Shown here: in pieces, positions 22,675 through 33,715 of the stretch
Layout: the number at the start of each line of letters is the position of its first letter
How positions within the stretch are numbered: the first letter of the stretch is position 1
From: Scenedesmus sp. ARA3
Lineage: Eukaryota > Chlorophyta > Chlorophyceae > Sphaeropleales > Scenedesmaceae
Direction: 5' to 3'
Length of the DNA stretch: 53,785 bases
NCBI GenBank assembly: GCA_004335835.1
Contig: RWJK01001748.1
Location: forward strand, 1-53,785
Program-made: the position numbers and the translations under genes
Notes under the pieces: model-generated
What the model was told of the DNA's origin: nothing
The model's input: only the letters and a program-made list of their open reading frames with translations
Database searches by the model: none

Positions 22675-24247
22675 ATGGCAGAGGCAGGTGTGGTGGTGGG
22701 GGAGGCAAAGACGCCATCTGACTTCCTCAAGAGCATCAGGGGCAAGCCGGTCATAGTCAAACTTAACTCGGGCGTTGACTATCGAGGTGAGGCTCATCAG
22801 GCTGCAGCTGCAGCAGAACAGCAGGGCACAGCGTGCACGGCAGCAAATGCAGCATGCACGTCTGCAGTTGCGGCAACACCACAGCGCAGCACAGCGTGCA
22901 TGGCAGCAGGTGCAACATGCATGGCACGTGTTGTTGGGGTGCCATTGAAGCTGCCACTGCCGGTCACTCGACTGCAACAGGCGCATCAGGCTGCACAGTT
23001 GGGTGCAGCAGCAGGGGTGCAGTGCTGCACACAGGGGTGTTGCGGTTTTGCCGTATGCACAGCACGCTGCGCTTGCAGGAAAGCCAGATTGTGGCACTCT
23101 TTTGGGGGATGATCTGCACCAGCAGCAATGGAGCAACCATCAGGGCTGCATACGCACGAGAGGCTGCCCAGCCAAAACAGGCCGCCCGAGCCAAGAACGA
23201 TGCTGCAAAAACCAGTTGTGTGCTGTACACTCATGTGTTACATGATGTTGCTTAACACTTGTGTGCCTTTCTCATGCCGCTGCAATGTCCTGCAGGCATC
23301 TTGGCCTGCCTGGATGGCTACATGAACATCGCCATGGAGCAGACCGAGGTGAGCAGCACAGCTTGCAGGACACAGTGCTGCATGCACGACAGACACCGCA
23401 TGGCAATGGAGCAGGCAGAGGTGCAGAGCACAGCTCGCAGGACAGCGAAGCAACTTGCAGGACAGCAATGCATGAGGGACAGGTAGAAGGCAACTGCAGG
23501 ACACTTTTAGTTGCAACGTAGGTGTTTGCAGGACGGCAGTGTGCCGCATGATGACCTTTTCAGGACTGATCGCTGCATGATTGGCAGCAGGCAATTGCTG
23601 GGCAGCCATGTGCCATACCACTGCAAACAAGCACAGCAGAAGCAGCTGCAGACTGCAGCTGCAGCAGGCGTGTTGTTATATGTGTGTAGTTGCTGCTGCG
23701 CTGTGTCACTGGTTGCCTGCCAGCAGTGGGTGGAAGCGTATGGCAACCGTGGCTGCAACAGTGTGCTGCGAGGGTGACATGCCAGCAGAATGGTTGCGGA
23801 GCTAGCTGCATATTACTCACCGATGCTGCGGCTGGCTGTGGTGTGCTGTGCAGGAGTATGTCAACGGGCAGCTCAAGAACAAGTATGGCGACGCCTTCAT
23901 CCGCGGCAACAACGGTGAGCAATGTGTGACTGCTGTGCTGTTACGTATACCTCGCTTTGCCAGGCAAGTCTAGTCATTGCTGCATTGTGCTCCACACAGC
24001 GTGCCGCTGCAGCAGCAGCAGCAGCAGCAGCCATCAAGCTATATGGGTAACTTACCGAGCTTACCCTCTTGGCTTCTTTTGCAGCCCTGGTGCTTGCTAA
24101 TGCATGTCCCATCTGCACACTGTCTTAGGCTCTCCAGTGCCACTTGCTGGTTTGCATGGCCTGATGAAGTGACTGTGTCGTGCCTCCTGACCCCTGCTCA
24201 CTGCTGCTCCTGCAGTGCTTTACATCAGCACGGTGCGGCAGCAATGA
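22675..24247 (+). CDS. LSM6: U6 snRNA-associated Sm-like protein LSm6, 4 exons
   Basis: Exons 22675-22786, 23296-23348, 23854-23914 and 24216-24247 encode 85 aa. The product matches the LSm6 family closely along its length: TPSDFLKSIRGKPV at the N-terminal helix, Sm1 motif VKLNSGVDYRG then LACLDGYMNIAMEQTE, and Sm2 motif YGDAFIRGNNVLYIST. LSm6 is a subunit of the LSm1-7 ring (cytoplasmic mRNA decapping and decay) and the LSm2-8 ring (U6 snRNA, nuclear splicing). Length is typical (about 80-90 aa). The start is the first ATG of the open frame. All junctions are GT-AG with gtgag donors. Because this small protein is so conserved, it is a clean reference for which exon copies in this region are real. 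Confidence 0.97.
23395..23475 (+). repeat. Exon echo: copy of LSm6 exon 2 end
   Basis: Just after exon 2, the sequence ATGGAGCAGGCAGAGGTG repeats the exon end ATGGAGCAGACCGAGGTG and about 30 nt of following intron (GAGCACAGC...GCAGGACA). An intronic tandem repeat with CATCAGGCTGC and GCACAGCGTGCA words also fills 22795-23030 after exon 1. Confidence 0.8.
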
Positions 24248-24254
24248 CAGTGCC

Positions 24255-24620
24255 TTGCAGAAAGGCAGCTGGAGGAGTGCAGCGGCAACAGTAGATCACG
24301 ATGACGGAGAGAGCAGCAGCAGCAGCAGCAGGAGCCAGAGCAGCAGCAGGAGCCGGAGCAGCTGGAGGGTTGCAGCGGCAACCGCTACAACTATTCCAAG
24401 CGTGTGTCGCTGCTCTGAGCTTGGCAGTGTCTGTACACATAACCCTGGCAGCACACTGACTGGATCATCATCTGGAGGAGTGCATTGACGAATGCTGCAA
24501 CTGTTACAAGCACAACAACGGCTGGCTGGCTCAGCAACTGGACCCCCTTGCTGATGATGGGTGTGGAACATGCCGATATCCACCCGCAGAAGTGCAGCTG
24601 TGCAGCGGCGCCCGCTGCAA
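24255..24620 (+). repeat. Degenerate repeats in the LSm6 3' UTR
   Basis: Blocks of the type GGAGGAGTGCAGCGGCAAC recur at about 24270, 24365, 24475 and 24590. They resemble the last exon end (GTGCGGCAGCAATGA) and may be old echoes of it, mixed with CAG runs. Confidence 0.5.
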
Positions 24621-24742
24621 ATGTTGCATCGAGCGCTGACCTGGGCGGGGCAGTGTCCATGCAGCACACTAATTGGATCAGCAGCTACAGCCCCTTGCTG
24701 ATGGGTCAGTGGCACTGACACGCAGAGCAGTGCAGCGGCTCC

Positions 24743-24747
24743 TGTAA
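24743..24747 (+). terminator. Candidate TGTAA poly(A) signal, LSm6
   Basis: TGTAA on the sense strand about 495 nt after the LSm6 stop codon. It is consistent with the chlorophyte poly(A) signal but could occur by chance. Confidence 0.35.
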
Positions 24748-24749
24748 TC

Positions 24750-26000
24750 ATTGTTACAGATGTGCTTTTGCAAGCCACGCTTGCAGGCGCAGAGGATCAG
24801 CTGTGACAGATCATACTGGTAGTCTGATATGCGTGCTGTGATCACCGCCCTCCTGTCATGTGGCTAGATCTTGCCTGCATCATGAACCTGATGTTGTGCG
24901 ACCACCTGAGGGGCCCTCAGTGGCATGGCAGATACCGTGGTGTGCAAAGATGGACAATCTAGCATGAAAAATGCAAAGCTGCGCACCTTCAAGCACTGGT
25001 GTGTCTTGCATGCTGCGTTGACCATGGTGCGTCTTGCATGTGGCATCAGTGTGGGGTTGCCATGTGCTCTAAATCATGCCTGCGCTTCAGCTTCAGCTCC
25101 GCACGAGGATATGTGCGCTACTGGTTGGGTCACGTGGCAAGGTCGCTGTGCCAGGCGGGCTGTGGTGAAGCCCCAGGGCCGCGCCAGCTGTGATCTGACC
25201 AACCCTGGCATGTGCAGCAGTTGTGTGCACGCACAATACGCATGTAAGGTTGATAGATCCTGTGGTTTCCCGTTGAATTCGTCATGCTCAAAAAGGGGTT
25301 GATGCTATGGCTTGATGGATAACATGATGATGATGATGCTCAAAAAGGGGCTGTGTTACCATCGTGTAGCACAACAAACATGCGTGTACACACCTGCAGC
25401 ACATGCAAGTACTAGTCAGCTGAGCACTCAGTGACTGAGCTGCAGCTGCAGTGGTTGCGGCAAAGTCAGCTCTTGGGCTGCAGGTGCACTTCATGCCAGT
25501 TTAACATCAAGCTCACAGGCACCGACGGCTGCAGCTAGGGAGCTTTGAAGTGGTAGCACCAGGCAGCAGTGCACTGCATGATGATCGGACTCATCACCGC
25601 GGCACTGCGGTACTAAAAGCGATCCAACGTGTGTCATAAGCAACAAAACAAATTTCAGCGTATCCAAGCGATTGATGCTTAGGCAGTACAAGGGGTTGGA
25701 CGCACCTGCAGGGTTGTGCAGGAGATAACTCCGTGGTGTAGAGTTGTTTGTGTCTTCGCGGTCTGTAGGAATCGGTGTCGAGTTTTGCTTATAGTGTCTG
25801 ATTGCTGTACACGAACAAGTTCACAGGCCTGTGTGAGCTATTAGCTCAACGAGCTCGATCTTACCATCACAGCCCATTCTGAGCCGTTCCGAGTCGGTAC
25901 AAAGGTTCTAAGTTCTAATCATGGACTCTTAATACCCTTGAGGCTTCAAACGAGCTGCAGGGGCAGCAGCAACAGCAGCAACTGTGCTCAGCAGCAGGCC
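24750..26000. other. Intergenic, with dispersed repeat copies
   Basis: No gene is recognised. It holds a family A repeat (24938-24995) and a partial family B repeat (25340-25382). Confidence 0.5.
24938..24995 (+). repeat. Dispersed short repeat, family A, copy 1
   Basis: A segment with TGCAAAGATGGACAATCTAG and then GCATGAAAAATGCAAAGCTG followed by GCGCACCTTCA. It recurs in inverted orientation at about 30425-30492 (close match) and 29893-29947 (diverged). No coding frame or terminal repeats are evident. Confidence 0.75.
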
Positions 26001-26024
26001 CAACAGCAGCAGCAGCAGCAGCAG

Positions 26025-26047
26025 CAGCGCCTAGGTCCTGAGGAGGT

Positions 26048-26083
<36 letters not shown>

Positions 26084-26182
26084 TGGAGTAGCAATCCAAT
26101 ATTAAGCTCTGTTACGCAACTGAGACAGCAGCAGCAGCAACAGCAGCAGCGGCAGCAGCAGCGCCCCTAGGTCCTGAGGAGC

Positions 26183-26219
<37 letters not shown>

Positions 26220-26318
26220 TGGAGTAGCAATCCAATATTGAGCTCTGTTACGCAACTGAGACAGCAGCAGCAGCAACAGCAGCAGCGGCAGCAGCAGCGC
26301 CCCTAGGTCCTGAGGAGC

Positions 26319-26355
<37 letters not shown>

Positions 26356-26405
26356 TGGAGTAGCAATCCAATATTGACCTCTGTTACGCAACTGAGACAG
26401 CAGCA

Positions 26406-26461
<56 letters not shown>

Positions 26462-26575
26462 GCCCATAGGTCCTGAGGCGGCAGCAACAGGAGGCAGCAG
26501 CTGGTGCAGCAGTCTAACCGAGCTCCGCTGCGTGTCTGACACAGCAGCAGCAGCAGCAGCAGCAGCAACGGAAAC
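26025..26575 (+). repeat. Tandem units upstream of the membrane-protein start codon
   Basis: Four units of about 134-165 bp, each with a CAG tract, the word CCTAGGTCCTGAGG (or a variant), a second CAG tract, and GGAGTAGCAATCCAATATT followed by a short block ending ACGCAACTGAGACAG. The unit nearest the ATG is the most diverged. This is the echo pattern applied to a 5' UTR or promoter-proximal region. Confidence 0.88.
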
Positions 26576-26576
26576 C

Positions 26577-28852
26577 ATGTCCATCCACCCGCTGCTGCTC
26601 AGCATCTCCCCGCCTCCCCTGGAGCAGCAGTTCTGGCAGCAACCCCACATCACCTCACAACTGCTAAACATCGACCGCTTCGCCTTTTTGGTTTCCACCC
26701 TCAACATCTATTCGGGGTACAACTGCGCGCGGCTGCTGCGCAGCGCGCCTGCAGTGTCAGCAGTCATGGCGGGGCTGTGCCCGCTGTTCCTGCTGCTGTC
26801 AGTGGTGCAGCAGCTGGCGATGCAGCGATACCCTGGCTGGTATGTGCAGCACAGGGAGCGCATACTGCTGGCTACAAGGTGGGCTGTTGTTGTGCAAGTT
26901 GTTGCTGTTCCTGCTGCTGTCAGTGGTGCAGCAGCTGGTGTTACAGCGGTACCCTGGCTGGTATGTGCAGCACAGGGAGATGATACTGCTGGCTACAAGG
27001 TGGGCTGTTGTTTTGCAAGTTGTTGGTGTTTGAAGTGCTCGATTTTGCAGCAGCTGCGGCTGCAGCGCTGCCCCGGCTGCTGTGCGCAGCATAGGGAGAA
27101 GATTGCTTGCAACAATGTGGGCGGTTGTTGAGTAGAGGGTTGGTGGTGCTTGCTGCTCTGTCAGTGATGCAGCAGCTGGCGCTGCAGCGCTGCCCCAGCT
27201 GGTGTGTGCAGCACAGGGAGAAGATGTTGCTTGCAACAAGGTGGGCGGTGTTTGGATAGAGGGTTGGTGGTGTTTGCTGTTCTGTCAGTGACGCAGCAGC
27301 TGGCGCTGCAGCGGTACCCCAGCTGGTATGTACAGCACAGGGAGAAGATACTGCTACCTACCAGGCGGGCTGTTGTTTTGCTCGTTGTTGGTGTTTGCAG
27401 TGCTCGTTTTCGCAGCAGCTGGCGCTGCAGCGCTGTTCCAGCTGGTTTGTGCAGCACAGGGAGAAATACTGCTTGCAACAAGGTAGGCAGTTGTTGGATG
27501 AAGGGTTGCTTGTGTTGTAGCGCTGCAGTGCTGTCCTGGTTGGTCTGTGCGGCACAGGGTGCAGGTTCTGCTGGCAAGATGGTGGGCTGCCGATCATACA
27601 ACTACTTGGTTGTGTTGGGTGCTCTAAACGGCTAGCAGTGCAGCGCTGATCTGGCTGTTGGGTGCGGTGCACATGTTACTTCCAGGTGTACTGCAGCAAG
27701 TGAAGCAGCACACAACACAGCCTCACGCAACCGTTCTGTGCAGCTCATGGGGGATGCGCAAGCCATGTTGTTGCTGCCGCTGCCGCTGCTGCTGCCGCTG
27801 CTGCTGCCGACGGCTTGCAGGATCATCCGTGGAGGCTGGATGATTGTCATGATGTTACTAACACATGAAAATGACATAACGGCGGCCTTCACTGACCGGC
27901 GGCTGGCGGCTGGTGTGCCGGCAGAGCGTGTGGTGCTGCAGCTGCTGATGCTGTTCACGCTGATCTTCCTAGGTGAGTGGCAGCTGCATAAATGGTTTGT
28001 TGTAAGTGTTACTAGCTGTTCAAAGCAGCTGGCGGCTGGCGTGCCGGCAGAGCGTGTGGTGCTGCAGCTGCTGATGCTGTTCACGCTGATCTTCCTGGGT
28101 GGGTGGCAGGTGCATAAACTGTTTCATTGTGTAAATGTGTTACCAAATGTTCAGCAGCTGGCGGTTGGTGTGCCGCAGAGCATGTGGTGCTGCAGCTGCT
28201 GATGCTGTTCACGCTGATCTTCCTAGGTGGGTGGCAGCAGCAGCAGCAGCAGAGGAGGCGTCGCACAGTACGCACAGTGTGTACGGCGTGCAGCAGCAGC
28301 ATTGCATTGCATTTGTTACAAGGAGGCGGCTGCGAGAGAGGGAGGGAGGGAGAGAGGTCAGCAGCAGCAGCAGCAGCAGCAGCGAGAGAGGTCTGTTACA
28401 GCAGCAGCGAGAGAGAGGTCTGTTACAGGGGTGGGCAAGCTAACACCCTAGAGTGAGTCACTTGCCCCTCTTTCAGCTCACATATCATGAGAACCCGATA
28501 GCAAGCCACAAGATGCAACCAAAGTAAAACTCCAGAGGAGCAGCAGCAGCGGCGGCGACAGCGGCCTGGACAAGCCAAGAGCAGTGCTGCTGCCACTTGC
28601 CGCCACGCAGCTGTCTCTCTCAGGTGCACTCGGAGTCTCCTCTGTGGTGTAGGCGGTTAGCATACGAGGTTCTCACCCTCGCGACCTGGGTTCGAGTCCC
28701 GGCAGGGGAACTGATCAACTGATCATGGTGGTGCTGTGCTTCTTGTGAAACCATGTACTGTGTGTTGCTGTTTCGCTCAACATGTACGCTTCATTGCCAG
28801 TCGCAGCCGCAAGCGTTTGTGACCTCCAGTGGTTGACACAAAGATGCATTTT

Positions 28853-28909
<57 letters not shown>

Positions 28910-29413
28910 GCTTGCACCCCCACCACATGCAGGTCAATGCCTCTGCTGGCCCCTTCATTTTAGGCACGCCTTGGTGCTGCAATCAGCTTACGTGCTCACC
29001 TCTATCGCAGCAATGCGCAGCGTCAAATGCGTGCTGCAGAGTGCCGGCATCGCCGCCGGAAGCCGCGCGTTATGTTACAAAGTGCAAATGGCGGTCAACT
29101 GTTTGACCGCATTTCTGACAGAAGGCCAGCTCAGCTGCTTTGTAGCAAGGGATGCTGCTGCTGCGGCTGCCTTCAACAGCACATCAGCAGCCGCAGATCA
29201 ATACGGATCAGCTGCGCCGCGTAACAGCAGCAGCAGCGGCGGCGGCAGCAGCAGCAGCAGCAGCGGCTGTGTTCTTGGATGTGTGTGTGGAGTCAGGAGT
29301 GGCGAGGATGTGCTGTTTTTCTGGCTTGTTACTTTTGGGCTGCTGCTGCCGCTGTACATTATGTACTTGCGGGAGCTGTCATTCAAGCGGCGCTTCCTGC
29401 AAGTCCTGTTGTG

Positions 29414-29457
<44 letters not shown>

Positions 29458-29705
29458 CTCTGCTTGGTGCTGATAGTGCTGCTGCAGCAGCAACCACCCA
29501 GCAGCAGCAGGCGCAGACGCAGCAGACACAGCAGACGCAGCAGCAGTTGTTACAAGGTGGCGCTGGCGATGCGGTCCTGAGTGGCGTGGTGAATCTGGCC
29601 CCGTTGCTGTACTTTGCTGCATTCAGCATTCTGCTGATGGTAGGGGCGGCAGTGTCTGAGCTGCTGCTGCTGGTGCTGCCACCGCCCTGGTGTCCTGTGC
29701 CATAG
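26577..29705 (+). CDS. Multi-pass membrane protein of unknown function, 3 exons, hosting an intronic tRNA
   Basis: Exons 26577-26878, 27686-27972 and 28933-29705 give 453 aa with closing phases. I do not recognise the family. Visible hydrophobic segments: ~62-82 (AGLCPLFLLLSVV), ~127-148 (a Leu/Pro-rich run), ~151-161 (GGWMIVMMLL), ~182-196 (VVLQLLMLFTLIFL), ~300-320 (DVLFFWLVTFGLLLPLYIMY) and ~418-446 (APLLYFAAFSILLMVG...). The region ~255-290 is Ser/Gly/Asn-rich and ~340-395 is Q-rich, consistent with loops. Exon 3 is well supported by its length and a clean acceptor (ccacatgcag). The exon 2 start is less certain. Intron 1 carries six or seven copies of the exon 1 end. The start at 26577 is the first ATG after the upstream repeat array. 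A role in transport or lipid handling would be a guess. Confidence 0.6.
26900..27660 (+). repeat. Exon-echo array: 6-7 copies of membrane-protein exon 1 end
   Basis: Copies of the exon 1 end (VVQQLALQRYP.WYVQHRE plus donor) begin near 26905, 27035, 27160, 27288, 27410, 27518 and 27630, with a period of about 110-130 bp. Divergence rises with distance from the real exon, as expected for serial tandem duplication. Several copies keep a GTGGGC or GTAGGC donor. Confidence 0.92.
28020..28232 (+). repeat. Exon-echo array: copies of membrane-protein exon 2 end
   Basis: Two copies of the exon 2 end (LAAGVPAERVVLQLLMLFTL plus donor), at about 28025-28098 and 28155-28232. The first is nearly perfect over 70 nt. 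Both keep gtgggt donors. Confidence 0.93.
28638..28710 (+). tRNA. tRNA-Glu (anticodon CTC)
   Basis: The cloverleaf closes by hand: acceptor stem TCCTCTG with CAGGGGA (one G-T pair); D arm GTGT/GCAT as in other eukaryotic tRNA-Glu genes; anticodon stem CGAGG/CCTCG around loop TTCTCAC, giving anticodon CTC; T arm CTGGG-TTCGAGT-CCCGG, which is also the B box. The discriminator is A at 28710. There is no intron. It lies on the sense strand inside intron 2 (27973-28932) of the membrane-protein gene. Confidence 0.94.
28856..28908 (+). repeat. CTG tract upstream of the membrane-protein exon 3 acceptor
   Basis: About 17 uninterrupted CTG units end about 24 nt before the acceptor of exon 3. A CAG run lies near the donor end of the same intron (28236-28253), so the two intron ends carry complementary triplet runs. 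Confidence 0.93.
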
Positions 29706-29892
29706 CTACTGCCTATAAACAGCAGCAGCAGCAGCATCTCAAATGGCGCAGGTTGAATTGGCTAAGCGCAAAAGGTTGTTTGTGAAATGCATGCAGCTTG
29801 TTGTGTTTTATTTAACATGATTTGTGTGCGGCGTGGCCGGCTGCTGCTGTCATGCGGAAAACAGCAATGCGTGCCAGCTCAGCTGTTACAAG

Positions 29893-29947
29893 TGGAAGGT
29901 GCACAGATTTGCATTTTCCATGCTATACTGTTCATCTTTACAAGTGG
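29893..29947 (-). repeat. Dispersed short repeat, family A, copy 2 (diverged)
   Basis: On the minus strand this reads GTAAAGATGAACAGTATAGC, then ATGGAAAATGCAAATCTGTG and CACCTT. It parallels 24938-24995 with scattered substitutions. Confidence 0.6.
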
Positions 29948-30424
29948 CGCACACACTGCCGCTCTATACCTGAGACAGAGTAGGTGGACTGTACGGCATG
30001 CGGCCGTGTTGTATCACATGTATGAGTGTTTCTATACCACATATGCACTCTACATGTCTTTTTCGGCTGGTAGCTCACAGATATTCATGCTTTTGAGTGT
30101 GGGAGGCCTTATGGTGTACAATGAGCACACCAGTCTGTATGCACGCATGATGGGTACTTCTCAATATGCATACATGTGTGTAGGCCATTGGTGTACAGCA
30201 TGTATGTATAGGAATAGGCAGGTGCAGTCGGCACACTTTGCGATCATCACAATAAGACTCCGTCAGTCACTGACAAGGGAGTCCATTTGCTGCTGCCTTC
30301 TAACCGGGGTTGGTGCCCGTGCAAGCCAAAGCGGTCTTGCTCCTGATGTGCGGGCTTGCGCGATTATTTGGCATATTTGATGCGCAGACCTTGGGCGGGG
30401 GGTCTCCTGGCCAAGCAATGCATG

Positions 30425-30492
30425 AAGGTGCGCAGCTGGCAGCTTTGCAGTTTTCATGCTAGACTGTCCATCTTTGCAGTTCATGCCCACAC
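30425..30492 (-). repeat. Dispersed short repeat, family A, copy 3
   Basis: On the minus strand TGCAAAGATGGACAGTCTAG, then GCATGAAAACTGCAAAGCTG and GCGCACCTTCA. It matches the 24938 copy closely apart from a short insertion near the end. Confidence 0.75.
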
Positions 30493-30514
30493 GTAGTTGC
30501 TCCAGGCATGGCCG

Positions 30515-30575
30515 CTTCTTGTCACAATGTGTGTCACACGATGAAAACACAGCCTTTGTGAGCCAATGACAGGCT
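30515..30575 (-). repeat. Dispersed short repeat, family B, copy 2
   Basis: On the minus strand GAGCCTGTCATTGGCTCACA leads into GGCTGTGTT and an ACACAC-rich tail, matching 6167-6228. It sits directly beside a family A copy, so A and B may be parts of one element. Confidence 0.6.
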
Positions 30576-33500
30576 CTTTAGGCAATGTCAAACTGCAAGG
30601 TGGCCACAGCAGCGGAGCGGCTTTCAGGCGCTGACGTAGCTTTGGCCTTCTTCCTCTTCTGCTTTGGCTACTGCGTCATGCAGCCTGCCAGTGACCTGCG
30701 CGTGACTGCTGTTCACTGTGTACACATTCTGTAGTGTTGGTTGGTTGACAGTGTCGAGAAACCCCTGTGATATGCACTGCAGTAGTAGTGCTTGTTTGTT
30801 GGAGTCGCACAGTTGATCAGCATGCGCATCATGATGCATGTGGATTGTCGAGGGTGGCACCGCTAAGCACGTGTGCCTAGTGGCATTGCACAATGCCTGC
30901 AACTTTTATCTGTCAAGACCTATAAAGTCATATCTGGCATTGGCAGTTACTGCTTTGCTGTCATTGAAGCTGCTTGGTGCTGCTACTGTTGACATACCAT
31001 ATGTAGTACACTGTGTGTGCACATGTTGCGGGTGACGGCCTTGTTTGCATGCGATGCACACAGAGACTCGCTTCGAGTCGGTCTCTTTTGAGTGAGGACT
31101 TGTTTGCTGAGTTTTCTGCGGCGTTCTCATTCCAGATCCCCTGGTGTCGGTTGTAGGTGTAACTGCCTGCAGCTGCCAGGCAGTTGCAGTACTACTGTAG
31201 TACACAGTGTGTACTGTGCACACCGTGGAACTCATTTTCCTTGTGTCGGTCAGTAGCCTGGGGTGTCAGCCGTTCCTTGACTCTTGAAATGGCAACTGTG
31301 CAAAAAGCTGGTTCACAGCACAGAGGCGTCAGTTGTTGCTACCAGGTTACCAAGTTACCAAAGTAGGGCCACAGGCCCACCCACTAAGGAGCCAGACCAG
31401 GCTCATGGTGTCGACATTACACCTAGAAAGGAAGTATATTGCAACTTGCCCACCCACCTGCTCACAAGCACGCTCGTCACGACAGATGCGGGCTGTTATC
31501 AACGTTGTTGAACGTTTCAAGCCATATTGCCATTGCTGCCGGCCCAATCCCCCACATTCTATTCCAGACAAAGTTAGCAGGGGGTCCACCTCTAGAGGAA
31601 GATATTCTACAAACTTGTCCTCGCACTGCAACACAAAGCATCGCCTGGCCAATTTCAGGCAACATGTCGCTGGCAGAAAGGCCGTGGAAACAAACAAACA
31701 CACAGCACGCTATGGCCCAATCTAACTTCTGGCCTTCAGGAAGCTTCTCGGTGCACCGTGTAGTGACTGCTCAAAGCATGCATTGAATTATACGATTCCA
31801 TCCACGAAAACACATAGCAGCTACCCCAAATATATCGCAGCACCCTAGAAAGCATTTAGGCCACAGGCAGCAGCCAGAGGCAGAAGATGAGAGCCCATGC
31901 ACCCCAACGGTACCCCCGATACCGTTTGACCCACTCAATGGTTTTGACCAACTATCAATTAGCTATGTGGCTGAACCCGGCAACTTGAAGCATCATGCCA
32001 GCTTGAACCCGACCACCGCACAGTCTCCACAATGTTCCAAGCTAGGGACTGCTAGAGTACAGTGCATGACCGTCACAGTGTGGCAGGCCCCAGCCCGCCA
32101 GCTTGGTTAGTTGTCAGTGGCCGTGCAAGGCACATGCACTCACTCACACAACGCGCAACACGCCACAGCAACGCGTACTGTGCATGTGCCGCTGCAGCAA
32201 GCTGCATGCAATCTGGTCCAGTGCAGCTCAGCAGGCATGCAGTTACATGGCACACAATGGCGTATGGTACCTGCTAGCTGCTCCGCTACACACTGCACAG
32301 GCTGTACAGCAAGCCGACCAATACCGGCAGCAATTTTTGCCGGCGTCAGACAGCTGCAAATGCATGCCACGCTTGTGCTTGCATCTTCCTTCAAGATGAA
32401 ACCCGCCCCGCTCTGCAAGATGTGCACGCCAAGCTTGGTTGCTTAGGCATGCATCGCTGCATACAATGAAAGGAGCTTGGCGCTGCCTTTTTGTTAACAC
32501 ATTGCACATTTTCTTCTGCTGTGCATCCCGGATGCAGCTCCTTGCGGCAGGTGCAGACAGCAACGCATCCCGCAGCCACACATACCACAAAATCCATCTC
32601 AACCCACACACATGCTGCGCACCGTGTACATCAAGCTTGCTGCGAGCACAGCAGCAGGGCACGACACACAGCGTGCCACTGCTGCTGCCACTGTCCGTCT
32701 CTAGCAGCTCTGAGCCTTAAATGAGGCTTCCAGCAGCACTCCCAAAACCTTTTTGCCAGCTCAACGTGATACACATGCTCTACAGCAGATCTGCACGTCT
32801 TGTGCTCATGCTGCACAGCCAAAACACGCCACCTTTACCACCAACACCTATGTCAGTCAACCGCAGTATCCCGGTGCATGCGTTGGAGTTGGGGTGGTTC
32901 TAGTCACAATCTGAAACATCATGAACATTTGGGCGCAGGACCCCACCCCAAACACACGCATTGGATTTGAGTTGGCTACCACTGCTATGTGCGATTTACA
33001 TTGCAGTGCGACGCTGCTGGATGGCACATGTTGGCCATGAGAAGCATACCATTATGGCTTCCACAACTGCACATGCATACACACATGTAATGTAGCAACT
33101 ATTTGCAGATCATGCAGGAAACGAAAGTGACAGACATGGCACCAAATTATGCTAGAAGCATGTCAGAAGCATCTTTTGTAGTACCGGTACCAATCTTTAG
33201 CTATGCATACTTGATCATTACTTGCCACGTCCAAAACATTGCAGCAGCACAGCTAAAAAATAAATCGCATTTAACCCACTTGCTTGGTGTGCAGACTGCC
33301 GCGCTATTGCCTAACAACAAAACCTGCAGCCAGGTACTGCATTGGCATAAATCCGTCCTGCCAGCAGCCAAGCGCTTGGCTGACAATCCCAGGCATTTAA
33401 GCCAACGTAACCAGCAAAACTTGACTATCAGCAAAGCTTCAGCAGGTGTCGAAACCTTTCACAAAACGCATCAGGTACCTTTGTTGTTGCAGCCAACAAT

Positions 33501-33597
33501 TGCCTAGTCAAAGGCTGCACATAGCGTGTGGTGCATCACACCATTCTTTTTTAGCCCTGCCAGCGAAACCCATAAGCATACAGCATCATCACCACCC

Positions 33598-33677
33598 TCA
33601 GCACCAAACATACTCCCAAACATCGCCGCTCCAAGGAGCCTCCCTCCTAATCAGCTTCCCAATGCGCTCTTGCAGCA

Positions 33678-33715
<38 letters not shown>

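Larger units (their letters stand above)
29706..33597. other. Intergenic between convergent genes
   Basis: About 3.9 kb between the stops of the membrane-protein gene (+) and the NLR gene (-). No gene is recognised. It contains family A repeats at 29893-29947 and 30425-30492, a family B repeat at 30515-30575, and a hairpin-forming GACTCG/CGAGTC dyad followed by TTTT near 31075-31100. Confidence 0.5.

Noticed and set aside
26532..26576. An upstream extension of the membrane protein (Ala-rich, from a GTG codon)
   Set aside because: It lies inside the upstream repeat array and lacks an ATG. The first ATG is at 26577.
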